NCBI GenBank assembly: GCA_022605405.1
Contig: JABYQQ010000011.1
Span: 1,302,001-1,366,000 of the forward strand
DNA: 64,000 nt
From: Earliella scabrosa
Taxonomy: Eukaryota > Basidiomycota > Agaricomycetes > Polyporales > Polyporaceae
Direction of reading: 5' to 3'
Positions 1 through 10,325 of this stretch are shown here, piece by piece (the stretch's first letter is position 1; every line of letters starts with the position of its first letter). The position numbers and the translations under genes were made by a program. Under the pieces are notes generated by a model, which was given only the letters and a program-made list of their open reading frames with translations, had not been told where the DNA came from and did no database searches.

Positions 1-259
1 CGCCGTCCACGCCGTCTGTGATTGGAACCAGGCACTGGTCAGCTGTACGTCCACCAAAGGAATGACTTTGCCAGAGGGTGGAAAAGCCTAGTTCGAGAGA
101 GGCACAAATGTATCCCGGGTGCCGGGAGCGAATGTCACTGCGCCCGCATGATCCTCGGGAACTCGACTCGTCATATCAAAGTAGTAGCTTCGATTCTCGC
201 GGTGCCGCGTAAGCAAGACACCGGAGTCAAACACATGCAAGAGTCCGTACACGTGAATC

Positions 260-1492
260 TCACGAGAACGGTTGTTCATGGACACCGTTGCATCGTTGCT
301 CTGCGTTTGCGGACGAGTCGTTCTGATGTACACGCAGAACCCAGGTCGACGAGCTCGGAGCGAAGCGAGCTGGGAGAAGGACAGCTTCGATGGCAAGGAA
401 ATGTGACTCACCAACAGCGCGTCGCGACTCGTCGTAGCTCTTCTCCAGATCGGCGAGTATCTTCTCCTGCATCGCGGTCACCGCCTCTGCATTCTCGCAT
501 GTCTTGTACTGTTCCAGCAAGTGTCTGTATATGCAAGTTAGCCTGGGCACTGCGCTGCACTCCATGAAAAGCAATGATGACGCACTTGTTCACCTCCCAA
601 AACGAATGTCCCCACCCGAACCCACTGAGCAGGCGTTCTGCATATGCGTCAAAGCCAGTGATATAAAACGCAGCGGCGAGTGCTTCAACGCAGTTCAGTC
701 TCCAGGGTTTTCCGTAGTTGACAGGATTCGTTGCGACAAGGTAGGGCACTGCCATGAGACCATAGGGATGTTAGTACGACTACTTCACGCATTCCTTGTA
801 CCGCACATGGCGCATATAGGGACACTCACGAAGTCGTTCATGCGGGCTGGCTATTCGGCCGAACGGAACCTCCTCCAGACGTGCCCACGAGCACTCCACG
901 ACCGCGACACCGTTCTGAGCGATGATGTCCTTGTCGGCCGGGCTTACAGGTGCCGTGCCCTTCGGTCTAGACGGTCACATATCCAATGAGCTGCACAAAC
1001 AGAGAAATGGGGAGAGGAGGACTCACGATACGACAATCCCTCGGAACTTCTGGCCAACTCTCAACGTCTGTATGAGCCCCTGACGCGCGAGCTTCTTCCC
1101 CGAGCACCGTTTCGGATCGCAATGGTCAAAGTCCTGCTCGAGAATGAGCTTCACACCATCAATATCGAGCGTGCAAACACGACTCACCCACATCGCAACC
1201 GGGACGTCGATGTCCACCGTCTCCTCCTCTACATGCACCCGCCGCGCCACCAGTGGGGATTGGGTCAAGAGGGCACCCACGCATGCACAAACGACTGACC
1301 GGAGTCACTCCCACTCGCGCCCCCGCTCCCGTCCGAGTCGTCCACCGCGCTCTCAGGCCGCTCCGCGGCGCCCAGCGCAGACGAAGGGCGCATGTCGTCG
1401 TACCTTTTCTGCCCGCGCCCCCGCTGGGCGTGTCCGCCCCGCCCGAGCGCCGCCCGCCCGCCGCGTTTTCCTCGCACGGATGGTTTTGGCAT
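260..1492 (-). CDS. TSR3: 18S rRNA aminocarboxypropyltransferase (TSR3)
   Basis: Tsr3 transfers the aminocarboxypropyl group of SAM onto the hypermodified pseudouridine of 18S rRNA late in 40S maturation. Exons on the minus strand are 1492-1300, 1228-1188, 1133-1027, 966-830, 748-586 and 524-412, all joining in phase. The spliced protein reads [18 protein letters not shown], then [72 protein letters not shown] and [11 protein letters not shown], which are diagnostic Tsr3 blocks. The N-terminal exon is a basic, Gly/Arg- and Ser/Asp-rich extension of about 70 residues. After residue 251 the frame stays open to a stop at 260, but one or two further introns are possible in this tail, so the C-terminus is uncertain. 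The start at 1492 was chosen because it is the first Met that splices into the acidic linker before VAMW. Confidence 0.93.
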
Positions 1493-1689
1493 CGCAGTGG
1501 TGAGACGTGAGACTAGAGAGTGTATATTCGCTGGTCGATGGTAGATCGTAGGGGAAGTGAGAGCTAAAGTCGCGGTGCACGCGATGGCGGGAGGATGGTG
1601 CGGGATACAAGCGGGATATGCCGCAGCACGCGCGCCTGAGCGTCGAGTACGGGCGCTAGGGCGGTCCGGAGTCTCTGCTGTCGACGACG
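1493..1689. promoter_or_regulatory. Shared 197-bp bidirectional promoter region (TSR3 / MRPL27)
   Basis: Only 197 bp separate the TSR3 start codon on the minus strand from the mL41 start codon on the plus strand, so the two genes must share promoter DNA or overlap in it. I see no convincing TATA box, as is usual for housekeeping genes. Both products serve ribosome production, one cytosolic and one mitochondrial, so co-regulation is plausible but inferred. Confidence 0.6.
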
Positions 1690-2226
1690 ATGTTCCCGAC
1701 GAACCCCTGCCTCTCAAAAGCTCTCCGGAGGGCACTCACGCCCAAGCGCGGGAACAAGGACTACTACAAGGGTACGTACAGCGCTGCTCACATACGCGTC
1801 CCGTCCACTGAACGCTTTCCGTTCGTCACAAATGTGCAGGTACACGGCAGGCGTTCCTGCCCGGTGGCCACCGCACAGGCGCACCCGGAAAGCACGTCGT
1901 CCGCGGGAAGGCAAAGTACAGGCTGGTGGACGAGCAGGTCAGGGTGTTCGTCGCCCCGCCAATAGAGGAGATACAGAACTCTGCGGTGCGTGTGTTCCCT
2001 TTGCTTTTTGCGCGCGCCGTGCCCGTGTCCTCAACAGTCTGCGCTCGTCGCGTCCCAGCTCAAGGCCTATGTCTCTACCACCATCCCTGTCTCGCGTGCA
2101 TTCAACAAGGAGCTGTATGGCAAGCTCCCGCGCGGTGGTCTCACAGGAGAGCACTATTTCAAGATTGCGCCCCGGTTGGATGCTCCTACGTCGGACGTGC
2201 CTCGCGTGGAAGCTGGCCAACAGTGA
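1690..2226 (+). CDS. MRPL27: Mitochondrial large-subunit ribosomal protein mL41 (MRPL27)
   Basis: A structural protein of the mitochondrial 54S ribosomal subunit. Exons 1690-1771, 1840-1985 and 2059-2226 join in phase into 131 residues. The N-terminus MFPTNPCLSKALRRALTPKR is basic and suits mitochondrial import. It is followed by the family hallmark KRGNKDYYKGTRQAFLPGG, then GKHVVRGKAKYRLVDEQVR, VFVAPPIEEI, the central TTIPVSRAFNKELYGKLPRG and a C-terminal GLTGEHYFKIA. The length fits fungal mL41 (about 130-150 residues). It is transcribed divergently from TSR3 across 197 bp. No lesion is seen. Confidence 0.92.
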
Positions 2227-2481
2227 GATCTATCCTCACATTACTCTGTGCTGTAGCTATGATAGACCTCCTCGTAATCTCAATCCGTGTTATACAATGA
2301 CCGGCCTTTCCACGTTTGTTCGTTGTTTCGGACATTCGCATAGCGCCAGTTCGACCGCAGGGTATTCGCCGGGTAGTAACTTCGTGGCCAAGTCCGGGCC
2401 TTAGCAGTACTGTACGATTGTAATCCCTCTGTGCCGCGGGACTAAAACTAACTAAACAAAAGGATGGCTGTTTGAAAAACA

Positions 2482-2553
2482 CTCCGATACGGGGAATCGA
2501 ACCCCGAGCTACCGCGTGAAAGGCGGTAATGTTAGCCGTTACACCATATCGGA
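2482..2553 (-). tRNA. tRNA-Glu (anticodon TTC)
   Basis: The reverse complement folds into a standard 72-nt cloverleaf. The acceptor arm TCCGATA pairs with TATCGGA and is followed by discriminator G. The D-arm contains TGGTGTAACGGCTAACA. The anticodon stem ACCGC/GCGGT holds loop CTTTCAC, giving anticodon TTC. The T-arm CGGGG-TTCGATT-CCCCG is perfect. There is no intron and no encoded CCA. It lies in the gap between mL41 and the MFS gene. Confidence 0.95.
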
Positions 2554-2826
2554 CTACTGTCCTTGATGAACATGTTGTGATAACACTGCAACCTCGGAGA
2601 TAACCATTGCGTGCTCGTCGGTTCAAGTTGACTCAGAATCGTAAGTGTACTAGGACTGCCAGTGCCACCACCTAAAATCGCTCTCCGTTCGTTTGTTCCG
2701 CCGAACCTGGGTCATTCAACTTCGAGACAGCTGGTAAGTATGTCCCTCCAGTGCGACAGAATTCCAGTAGCATTTCAAGTTGACTGTTATCTCAAGCAGT
2801 CTCGAGCCTCAGTTAACTTTGAAGCA

Positions 2827-5220
2827 ATGACCACAGCTCAACCTGTCAGCGAACGTACTCCTCTCTTGACCGGTACCGACAATGAGGATGCACACCCGGT
2901 GTCAAGGGTCGACGGGGCTGAACAAGAATCCAGTCTTGAGCGTGACGATGCGCCCGTTAAACCCACGGTGTCGCTCGTAGCTGTGGTGAGTCTGTCTCGA
3001 GTTTACTAATTTGCTCTTGCCAGCTGTTTTGCAGGCTACCTTCGATTTCCGGAGTCGTCTACTGTGGATGCCTTCGAAAGTTCAAGAGCGGTCGCGGGGC
3101 TCCTGGATAAGGCGTTGAGGATGACTTCGCCCGCATTGTCAACATCGCGCTTTCTAGACGATCCTGCATATCAGGGTCGTCAGTTACGATTTTCGCAATG
3201 TCAGCCCTCGTTTTCGCTAGGGGCAGCGGTGGGCAGTACCATGACGCGATCGCACCGGTGTTTACAAGCGTCATACATGGTGACCCTGCGAACAGCCTGG
3301 CGGATGTGAACGTGACGGTCTCAGCACGAAGGCTAATGCGCTTACAGATGGCTCCTATGATTCTTGGCATCTTCCTCGCTGCGATGGATACAACTATCAT
3401 CACCTCGACATATGCGTCTATTGGTAGTCAATTCGAGCAGCTCCAAAACACTAGCTGGATAGCCACCGGGTACATGCTCTCGTTGACGAGCTTCCAGTGA
3501 GGTTGCATCCACTCTCCACTAGTCTTCGAAGCTGATTGCCGTCATTCAGGCCATTATACGGCAAGGTGCGCGTTACAATACTCATATTAGCACCTGCTGC
3601 GTGATGTTGAGAACGATGTAGCTCAGCGATATCTTTGGGCGCAAGTCATGCCTCCTGTTTGCATACTCTGTCTTCGCGCTGGGCTGTCTGTTTTGCGGTC
3701 TCGCACGAAACATGACGGAACTTATCGCAGCACGAGTACTCGCCGGAGTCGGCGGCGGCGGCATCTCAACCATGGGCTCCATAATATTGTCTGACGTCGC
3801 AACCCTCCGTCAACGCGGCACGCTACAAGGTGTGTCACGACCTCGATTATCAACGCATCTGTAGCTCAACACACAGACCAGGTTTCGCCAACATTGCCTA
3901 CGCTGCGGGACAAGCCACTGGTGCACCTCTCGGTGGCCTCCTTGCAGACACCATTGGTTGGCGCTGGTTCGTGCATGGGCTGTCCGTGAGGCGCATTAGA
4001 CTGACCAGATGTGCATTCTCGCAGGGCATTCATCATACAAGTCCCGCTCGCCGCGCTCGCTATCCTCTCTGTGGGCATCTTCCTCGTGCTTCCGCACCCC
4101 TCCACGGGCGATTTCCGCTCCAAGCTCGCGCGCGTCGACTTCCTCGGCGCAGGCACCCTTGTCTGCGCGATCTTCCTGCTTCTTCTTGGGCTGGACCGCG
4201 GAGGTAACATCTCATGGTCGGATCGCATCACCATCGCCTCGCTCTCCGTCTCTGCCGTGTTCTTCGCCGCATTCGTCTCCGTCGAGCTCTGGATCGCGCG
4301 CGAGCCTTTCGCGCCGAGGCGTATCGTGTCTAATCCATCCCTGATCGCAAGCTATCTCTGCAACCTATTCTCGATCGCGGCCGGCGTGACGATCATCTTC
4401 CACGTCTCGCTTTACCTCCAGGCGGTTCAGGGCGCGAGCGCGCGCGAGGTCGGGCTGGTGCTCATCCCCGCGATTATCGGAGCTGTGTTTGGGAGCTTGA
4501 GCACCGGGCTGATCATGCAAGCGACGGGGAAGTACTACGTCTTGACCGTCACGTTGTTCGTGTTGATGTTGGCCGGGAACGTCCTTGTCGCGCTCATGAC
4601 GGGCATCTTCCAGTACTCGCTGCTAGCGTTGACGATCGGTGAGTGACCGCCTTAGAACGCCGTGGTCGTGCTGGATGATCCTGACGAGGCGCGCAGGCAC
4701 TGTCGCGAATAACATTGGTCTTGGTGGGTCTTGAATACGTTCGTCTCACCCTACTAAAAGCTGAAATGCTTCCACCATCTAGGCGCCGGCATCACGAGTA
4801 CATTAGTCGCGCTCATTGCCAACGCAGGTCCGGACGACCAGGCCATAGCTACCGCGGTCTCGTACCTCTTCCGCTCGCTCGGCTCGGTGGTCGGACTGTC
4901 CGTGGGGACCACGCTTACCCAAGATGTCCTGCGCCAGAGCCTACGGAAACGCCTGTCCGGCGAAAACGTGGACGAGGTCTGTCTTCTCCTACATTGCGAT
5001 TCTATCGCCCATCTAATAATCTACATGTGCTCGCCTGCAGATCATCAAGCGCGTGCGCGAGTCGCTGGACAACATAGGCCAGCTAGAACCCAGCGTGCGC
5101 GCCAAGGTGATACTCGCCTACCAGGATGGCGTGCAGGCGGCGTTCTGGTTCACGGTAGTGCTCTCGGCGCTGACCGTCTTGACGTCGTTTTATATCAAGG
5201 AGAAGCCTCTGACGCATTAG
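2827..5220 (+). CDS. DHA2-type MFS transporter, 14 TM (vacuolar/drug-H+ antiporter-like)
   Basis: A proton-coupled major facilitator of the DHA2 group, which includes fungal vacuolar basic amino-acid transporters and multidrug exporters; the substrate is unknown. Exons are 2827-2985, 3348-3496, 3550-3565, 3622-3829, 3882-3966, 4025-4638, 4697-4723, 4783-4976 and 5041-5220, giving 543 residues. The hydrophilic N-tail carries a dileucine-type ERTPLL signal (vacuolar sorting in related proteins). TM1 is MILGIFLAAMDTTIITS. The loop 2-3 motif A reads GKLSDIFGRK, split across a 16-nt exon. TM5-like VGGGGISTMGSIILSD, GWRWAFIIQVPL, GLDRGGNISW and the late GAGITSTLVALIANAG, NAGPDDQAIATA and AAFWFTVVLSAL segments are all typical. 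Intron 1 (2986-3347) is unusually long. The start is the first Met preceding ERTPLL; an upstream in-frame Met exists but adds atypical sequence. Confidence 0.9.
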
Positions 5221-6435
5221 AGAGGAATCTCACGAAGGCATCCGGATAGAGGTGCGCTTATCCATAGATGGTGCGACATGTACATATCGGCGCATACTTG
5301 GCTTTGATTTGCGTTTTGACTTCGCGTCTCCGAGTCGGCCTAACGTGTTTCGCGATGCGATATGCGACATTTGTGCGACATGTTCGCTGCCGCATCTCTT
5401 GGCCCCTCCCAACACCTGTGGACACTGACAGTTCTCGTTGCATGACGTCGGTACTGGAGTCGACGCACATCTCATGTGGACGACTCGTTACTTTCTCGTT
5501 ACACAGGCCTCAGGAACAGGCGCACGACTGCCGTACGTAAAACTTTGTTAACTCTACCAGTCGCTCACTAACCTTCCACTTCGTCCGTTCCGTCTGACCA
5601 CAGTTTCACGGCATCGTCGTCGTCGCCGAGCTCTACGGGTCCAGTACCCGACTACCTGCATGTCAGACGGAACCTCGCAGTGCGTAAAGTCCAGAAGACT
5701 CGGAATCGCCATCGGGTGATCAGCGCTTTGTGCACAGCAGCGCCACAAACCTCATCCCTGTTGGGGTCGCGAGACGGTGAGAAATTCTGGTCTACTCTGC
5801 CTTCACGACTGTGGCACTCATTTCATCTGTCTCGGACGCCCATTGATCGCAGGCCCGCGACGGTGACGATGGTGAGGTCAGTCGTTGTTCAAGCGAGGAC
5901 AATCATTGCGGCGAAGGCACTCACGTATTTCAATGCTTCTAGAGACATGAATGCTTGGCCGTCGATGCTTACTCGCCTGCACACAAACCGAGTCTGTGCT
6001 TCCTACTTTCCGTGTCCGTCGGGCTGATCCTCTTGCCTCCTTGAACCCCGCCTCGCGTGTGCCTCCTCACACTTCTCTGCGCGACCCCTATCACAGGTAA
6101 CACTACTCATGCCACTGGGTCGTGTAGGCGACTATGCAACAATATCGACGCAGCTGAAGGAAGACGACGATCCTCGATGCGCAACCGTGTGAAGATGCCG
6201 TGACCCTGTCAGGGAGGGAGGCGAGGTGGAGTGAGAGCGGCTCGAAGAGTGGTGACGCCCGCGGTCCGCCACCTGCGCTCGGGTGCTGTAGGCAAGATAA
6301 ACCTGGTCAGACGCGTGTATGCCCTGGTCATGGTGCCGAGCATCCTCCCTCTTCCTCCGCCGCCCTCGCGACGCACCTTGCTCTTCGCCACGTCTCCCCT
6401 CGTGCGCACGCTGGACGACCGCGACTGAGTCCTGG
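5221..6435. other. Intergenic, 1.2 kb, no supported gene
   Basis: Only short overlapping open frames occur on both strands, with no recognisable domain and no consistent splice chain. A phrase near 5605-5665 (GIVVVAELYGSS) looks protein-like but cannot be extended into a gene model; it may be decayed coding sequence. Confidence 0.5.
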
Positions 6436-7709
6436 ATGGCCGACCCGAACGCGGTGTTCCAGAACTGCTTTTACGTGGGGAACAACCTCAACGCTATTCT
6501 GTATGGTGAGTAGACGCACGCATCACGCATGGCATCTAGATATGACCGGAGCCTGATTGACTTGCCAATCCCCCACTATCACGATTTCCGCATGGCCCAT
6601 GGCTCCTTCGCACTCCGCTCGACTTAACCCATGCTGCATGCGACAATCACGGACATGACATTCTTCACGAACGCCACACGTATATCGCAGGCGCGGAGTT
6701 GCTCTTATACTTCGCGAGCGTCTCCATCATCCTCAATGGCAAGGACCGGAGCCGGCGGGATAACCGCCTGTTCCTCTGTTTTAGCACAGGCCTCCTGGCG
6801 ATGATCACCATCTACGTCGCTGTACAAGCAGTGTTCGGGCAAGAGATGTGGATTCTGCACAAGGACTACCCTGGAGGGTCCGCAGCATACTTGGCCGACA
6901 ACGCCGCTGTTTGGTATCAGACCATGGGCAGCGCGGCGAGCGTCGTGCTCAATCTCATGAGCGATGGGCTTCTGGTACGTCCTATCTCCTGCAGTGCCAG
7001 CATTCTTCTGATATTTGCTTGCAAGCTCTACCGCTGCTATATTGTCTGGGGCGATATCCGCATCATTTTCGTCCCGTGCATCCTCTATCTCGCAACCGCC
7101 GCGCTGGGCATCCTCACCTGTTACATCTCGGGGGTCCCGGATTCCAACTTCTTCCAAGGCAAGGCCGCACAGGTGGCGCTTTCATACTCCTCCGTCGTTA
7201 TAGGCCTCAACTTTCTCGTCTCGACCCTCATTTCTGTGCGCATCTTCAATCTCTCTCGACGCGTCAATGGAGCGCTCGGCGAGGATGCGGCGAAGACGTA
7301 CGCTAGTGCGGCAGCAATCATAGTAGAAGCCGCGATACCATACACGTTGTTCGGGCTGGCGTACGTCGTCTCTTTAGGGCTGGAGAGCCCAACGTCAATA
7401 CTGTTCCTGTCGATTTACGTCATGTTCACGGTGAGTTACTACTTCCTTTTGTGTTCGCCTGTCTTACCTTTGGTTGTGCAGTGCATATCGCCACAGATGA
7501 TCGTCCTTCGCGTACTCATGGGTCGCGCATGGACTCGAGAAGGGGCCACGCACACTGCCAGTCGCATGCAGTTCACAAGCGCCATCGGCAACTTGTCCGC
7601 GACAAGTGGGTATGACACAGAACTGGGCAGCACGACAGTAGACCTGCGCGCTTTCAGCAATCTCAGGCTCGGAACCTCCGACAATGATCTCACTGCTAGT
7701 AAAGCGTGA
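6436..7709 (+). CDS. Orphan 7-TM membrane protein, Agaricomycete-expanded family
   Basis: Predicted seven-helix integral membrane protein; function unknown. Exons 6436-6505, 6691-6974, 7026-7430 and 7482-7709 join in phase into 328 residues. The short first exon ends in the family phrase NAILYG, then helices follow: LLLYFASVSIILN, LLAMITIYVAVQAVFG, SAASVVLNLMSDGLLLYRCY, IIFVPCILYLATAALGILTC, SSVVIGLNFLVSTLISVRIF, ASAAAIIVEAAIPYTLFGLA and TSILFLSIYVMF. The tail CISPQMIVLRVLMGRAW leads into a cytosolic Ser/Thr-rich C-terminus. The helix 3 end LLYRCYIVWGD is the family hallmark shared with the 48-56 kb copies, but this gene has only four exons against seven there. Introns 2 and 3 are both 51 nt with no in-frame stop, so retention would give a longer readable protein. 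It is not a Ste3 pheromone receptor by any motif I can see. Confidence 0.8.
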
Positions 7710-7723
7710 GGATACCTTCGTTT

Positions 7724-7745
7724 CCACCACCACCACCACCACCAC
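7724..7745 (+). repeat. (CAC)n microsatellite
   Basis: About seven tandem CAC units lie just after the 7-TM stop codon, inside its likely 3' UTR. The repeat is non-coding in the supported gene models. Confidence 0.85.
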
Positions 7746-8278
7746 GTGCACCACCATCATCGCTCTCTACATCTACAATACGTCCACTCCTTCAAGTTCT
7801 GTAATCAATCAGCGTACCCGACTTCAGTAATCTGCCACCCTGTACTATCACTGTACTATACAGCATGGCCCTCTATCAAGTTAAATCGGCGTATACGCAT
7901 GTCCAGTAAACCCTGTACCTCTAGGTGATACACGAACCTCGTTTATCATCTTATCGCACTGAGGGCGGAATTGTCAACCTGCGTATTCAACGCGCGACTG
8001 GTGAACCATGCCCATTGCCGCGTGATGATATTGGAAAGCATGCATATGTGACGATCTCATGCGTTCATAGTAAATGTGACTCTGAGCGAACTCGAACGGA
8101 CGAGGGATGACGCGATGACGTTCAGGCCCGAGTCGAGGCTAATATGAGCGGTGTGGAATAGGCGCTGGGTCCAACTCACCCGCCCTAAAGGCCCAAACTA
8201 CGAATGAGGCTCGTTACTCGTATCCCCTCGGTGATCTTTTCACTGCAAACATTCGGTCCGGCCGTTGACATCATATAC
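7746..8278. other. Intergenic, 0.5 kb, nothing supported
   Basis: No gene, RNA or repeat is apparent beyond the microsatellite edge. The segment presumably holds the terminator of the 7-TM gene and the promoter of the F-box gene downstream. Confidence 0.5.
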
Positions 8279-10158
8279 ATGGCAGCTTTCATGCTGGACG
8301 ACTCTCCCTGCTCCGATGACAGTCGATCGGAAAATATGTTACCGGGCGATATAGGCATGCCAGCCTCTGAGGAAGCCACGTCTGGCGCTGTGTACGCGGT
8401 GCGGGAAGCTCAGGTAAGCTGTCAAACGCGACTTCAACATGAACACTGGCACTTAGTAGCTGACGTGTGGACGTTCAGAATGCGCAACTGGTTATGAACC
8501 AGATTCCGTTGGAGCTCCTCGTGTATATCTTCCGAATGGTGCAAGATGCCGTTTACCGCAGCTGGGGAGCGATCGCCTTGACACCTGCGTGGATACCATT
8601 TACATGGGTGTGCCGCCACTGGCGCGACGTCTCCCTTACAGCGCCGATACTATGGTCCACGATTCGAGTTTCCCACGACTCCCTTGCAATGACACTGTGG
8701 TTGCCCACATTTCTCGAGCGCGCTGCCGGGACTCCTCTCGATCTTGACCTCCGTCTCGAGTGTGGCCCTGACAGTTGCATCCAGATTCTCGAGCAATTAA
8801 CACACTACGCATCCATGGTACGACGCCTCACTCTGTGGTTGTTCAACAGGAAGAATCCAATCAGCGATCTTCTGTTCACCCACATGACAGAACTGGAGGA
8901 GCTCACCCTCTTCGACCTCAACGCGGATGAAGATTTTGTGATCGGAACACAGGAGGACTTCCCTCGGCTCAAGAGGCTCGAGACGCGCTATACATACTTC
9001 TCCTGGAGCTCTCCTATATATTGGTCGCTGCGTTCCCTCAAGCTGTTCAGCCCGAACGTCAGACCGACAGTTGTTGAACTGCTACACATCCTTCGAGGAT
9101 GTACCGAACTGGAGACGTTGGAGTTGCATAAGGCTCTTCCCCTCAGCGTCGCGGCCAATAGCTTCTTCGTGGCTGTCCCAATCAGTCTACCTGTGTTGCG
9201 ATACCTTGCCGTTGGAGGCCACCACTCCGAGGTTTCGCTCTTTCCTACGTTGATCGAAGTGCCCAGAAGTTGCAATATTGATGTGCATCACATCATGCTC
9301 GAATCAGACGAGGGTTCCCTTGACCCCATCCTCGCTGTCATCCCCACACAGCCGCTCTTCCAGTCACTCGTACACGAGTCCACCAATCTCTCTCTCCAGA
9401 CGGACTACCAAGAGATCAATCTGTTGACTTCGTGTTCTACGCATAGGCCGCGTCTCCGTAATCGCCTGACCGGCACGTTTAAAGGCAACCCCGACCTCAC
9501 TCCCCAGAACTGGAAGGCGTGTATCGACGCCTTCTCCCATACACCCCTCACCCACCTGACGCTCACCCACAACTCGCTGCAGCTCGTGACGAGCGAGATG
9601 TGGCAGATGTGCTTCTCGTGCTTCCCACAATTGGAGAGCCTCGCCGTCGGGCCGTGGTGCATCCGGACACTGCGTACTAGCGCCTCGGACCTCTACATCT
9701 TCAAGACCGTGCTGGCTGCTCTCCAGGAGAGTGACCCGCTCGGCACTGACCTCTACTGTCCGCGTTTGCGCGCCGTCGAGATCACTAGGATGGTCATAGA
9801 TGCCGCATGCGCAGATGCCGTCCTAGCCATGCTCGAGGCGCGCGCCTCGGGGGGCGCTCCGTTGCAAGAGCTGTCTTTCGAGCACGCATACTGCGTGAGG
9901 GAGATCGACGCGCTTGCACTCAAAGCACGTATTACGAAACTCACGAGGTTGACCCCCAAGTGCGTGAGGTCCCTGGGCATTCCCTTATTCAAGTCACCGA
10001 TGACTGACATTGTTCGAGCCCAGATACCCCACATCCTACTCCTGTTCCGAGAGGTTCGAGGACTTTCAGTACCTGTAGTCGAAGTTTTCCATCCCCGCCA
10101 CGCTAGACTTGCAAGTTGCCTTGAATGCACCGTCGTCGCTCGGATGCATCAACCGTGA
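8279..10158 (+). CDS. F-box protein with LRR-like C-terminal region
   Basis: Probable substrate receptor of an SCF ubiquitin ligase. Exon 1 (8279-8413; a second Met lies at 8291) splices in phase to exon 2 (8479-10158), giving about 604 residues. The F-box-like motif is in the start of exon 2: NQIPLELLVYIFRMVQD, then TPAWIPFTWVCRHWRDVSLT and APILWSTIRV. The remaining 480 residues form irregular leucine-rich repeats such as LEELTLFDLNAD, LRSLKLFSPN and LRYLAVGG, which would make the substrate-binding face. The gene is convergent with the F-box gene at 10326-11837, 167 bp away. The partner substrate cannot be deduced. The basidiomycete F-box family is large and fast evolving. Confidence 0.8.
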
Positions 10159-10325
10159 CACCCTCGTGGATTGTAACTGGTCTGCGGAGTCTGCTCGTAC
10201 CATGTAGTTGATGTATTAATACTTTATGTACCGATAGAACGAAGCAAAGGATAATTGGAAAACCAGTGGCTTTGCCTTGCGCCCCCCGTGGTCATCTAGA
10301 TCTGCTGTACTTCGATATCAGCGTT

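Noticed and set aside
22..567. 181-codon plus-strand frame at the left edge
   Set aside because: It is antisense to the TSR3 3' exons and has no recognisable features.
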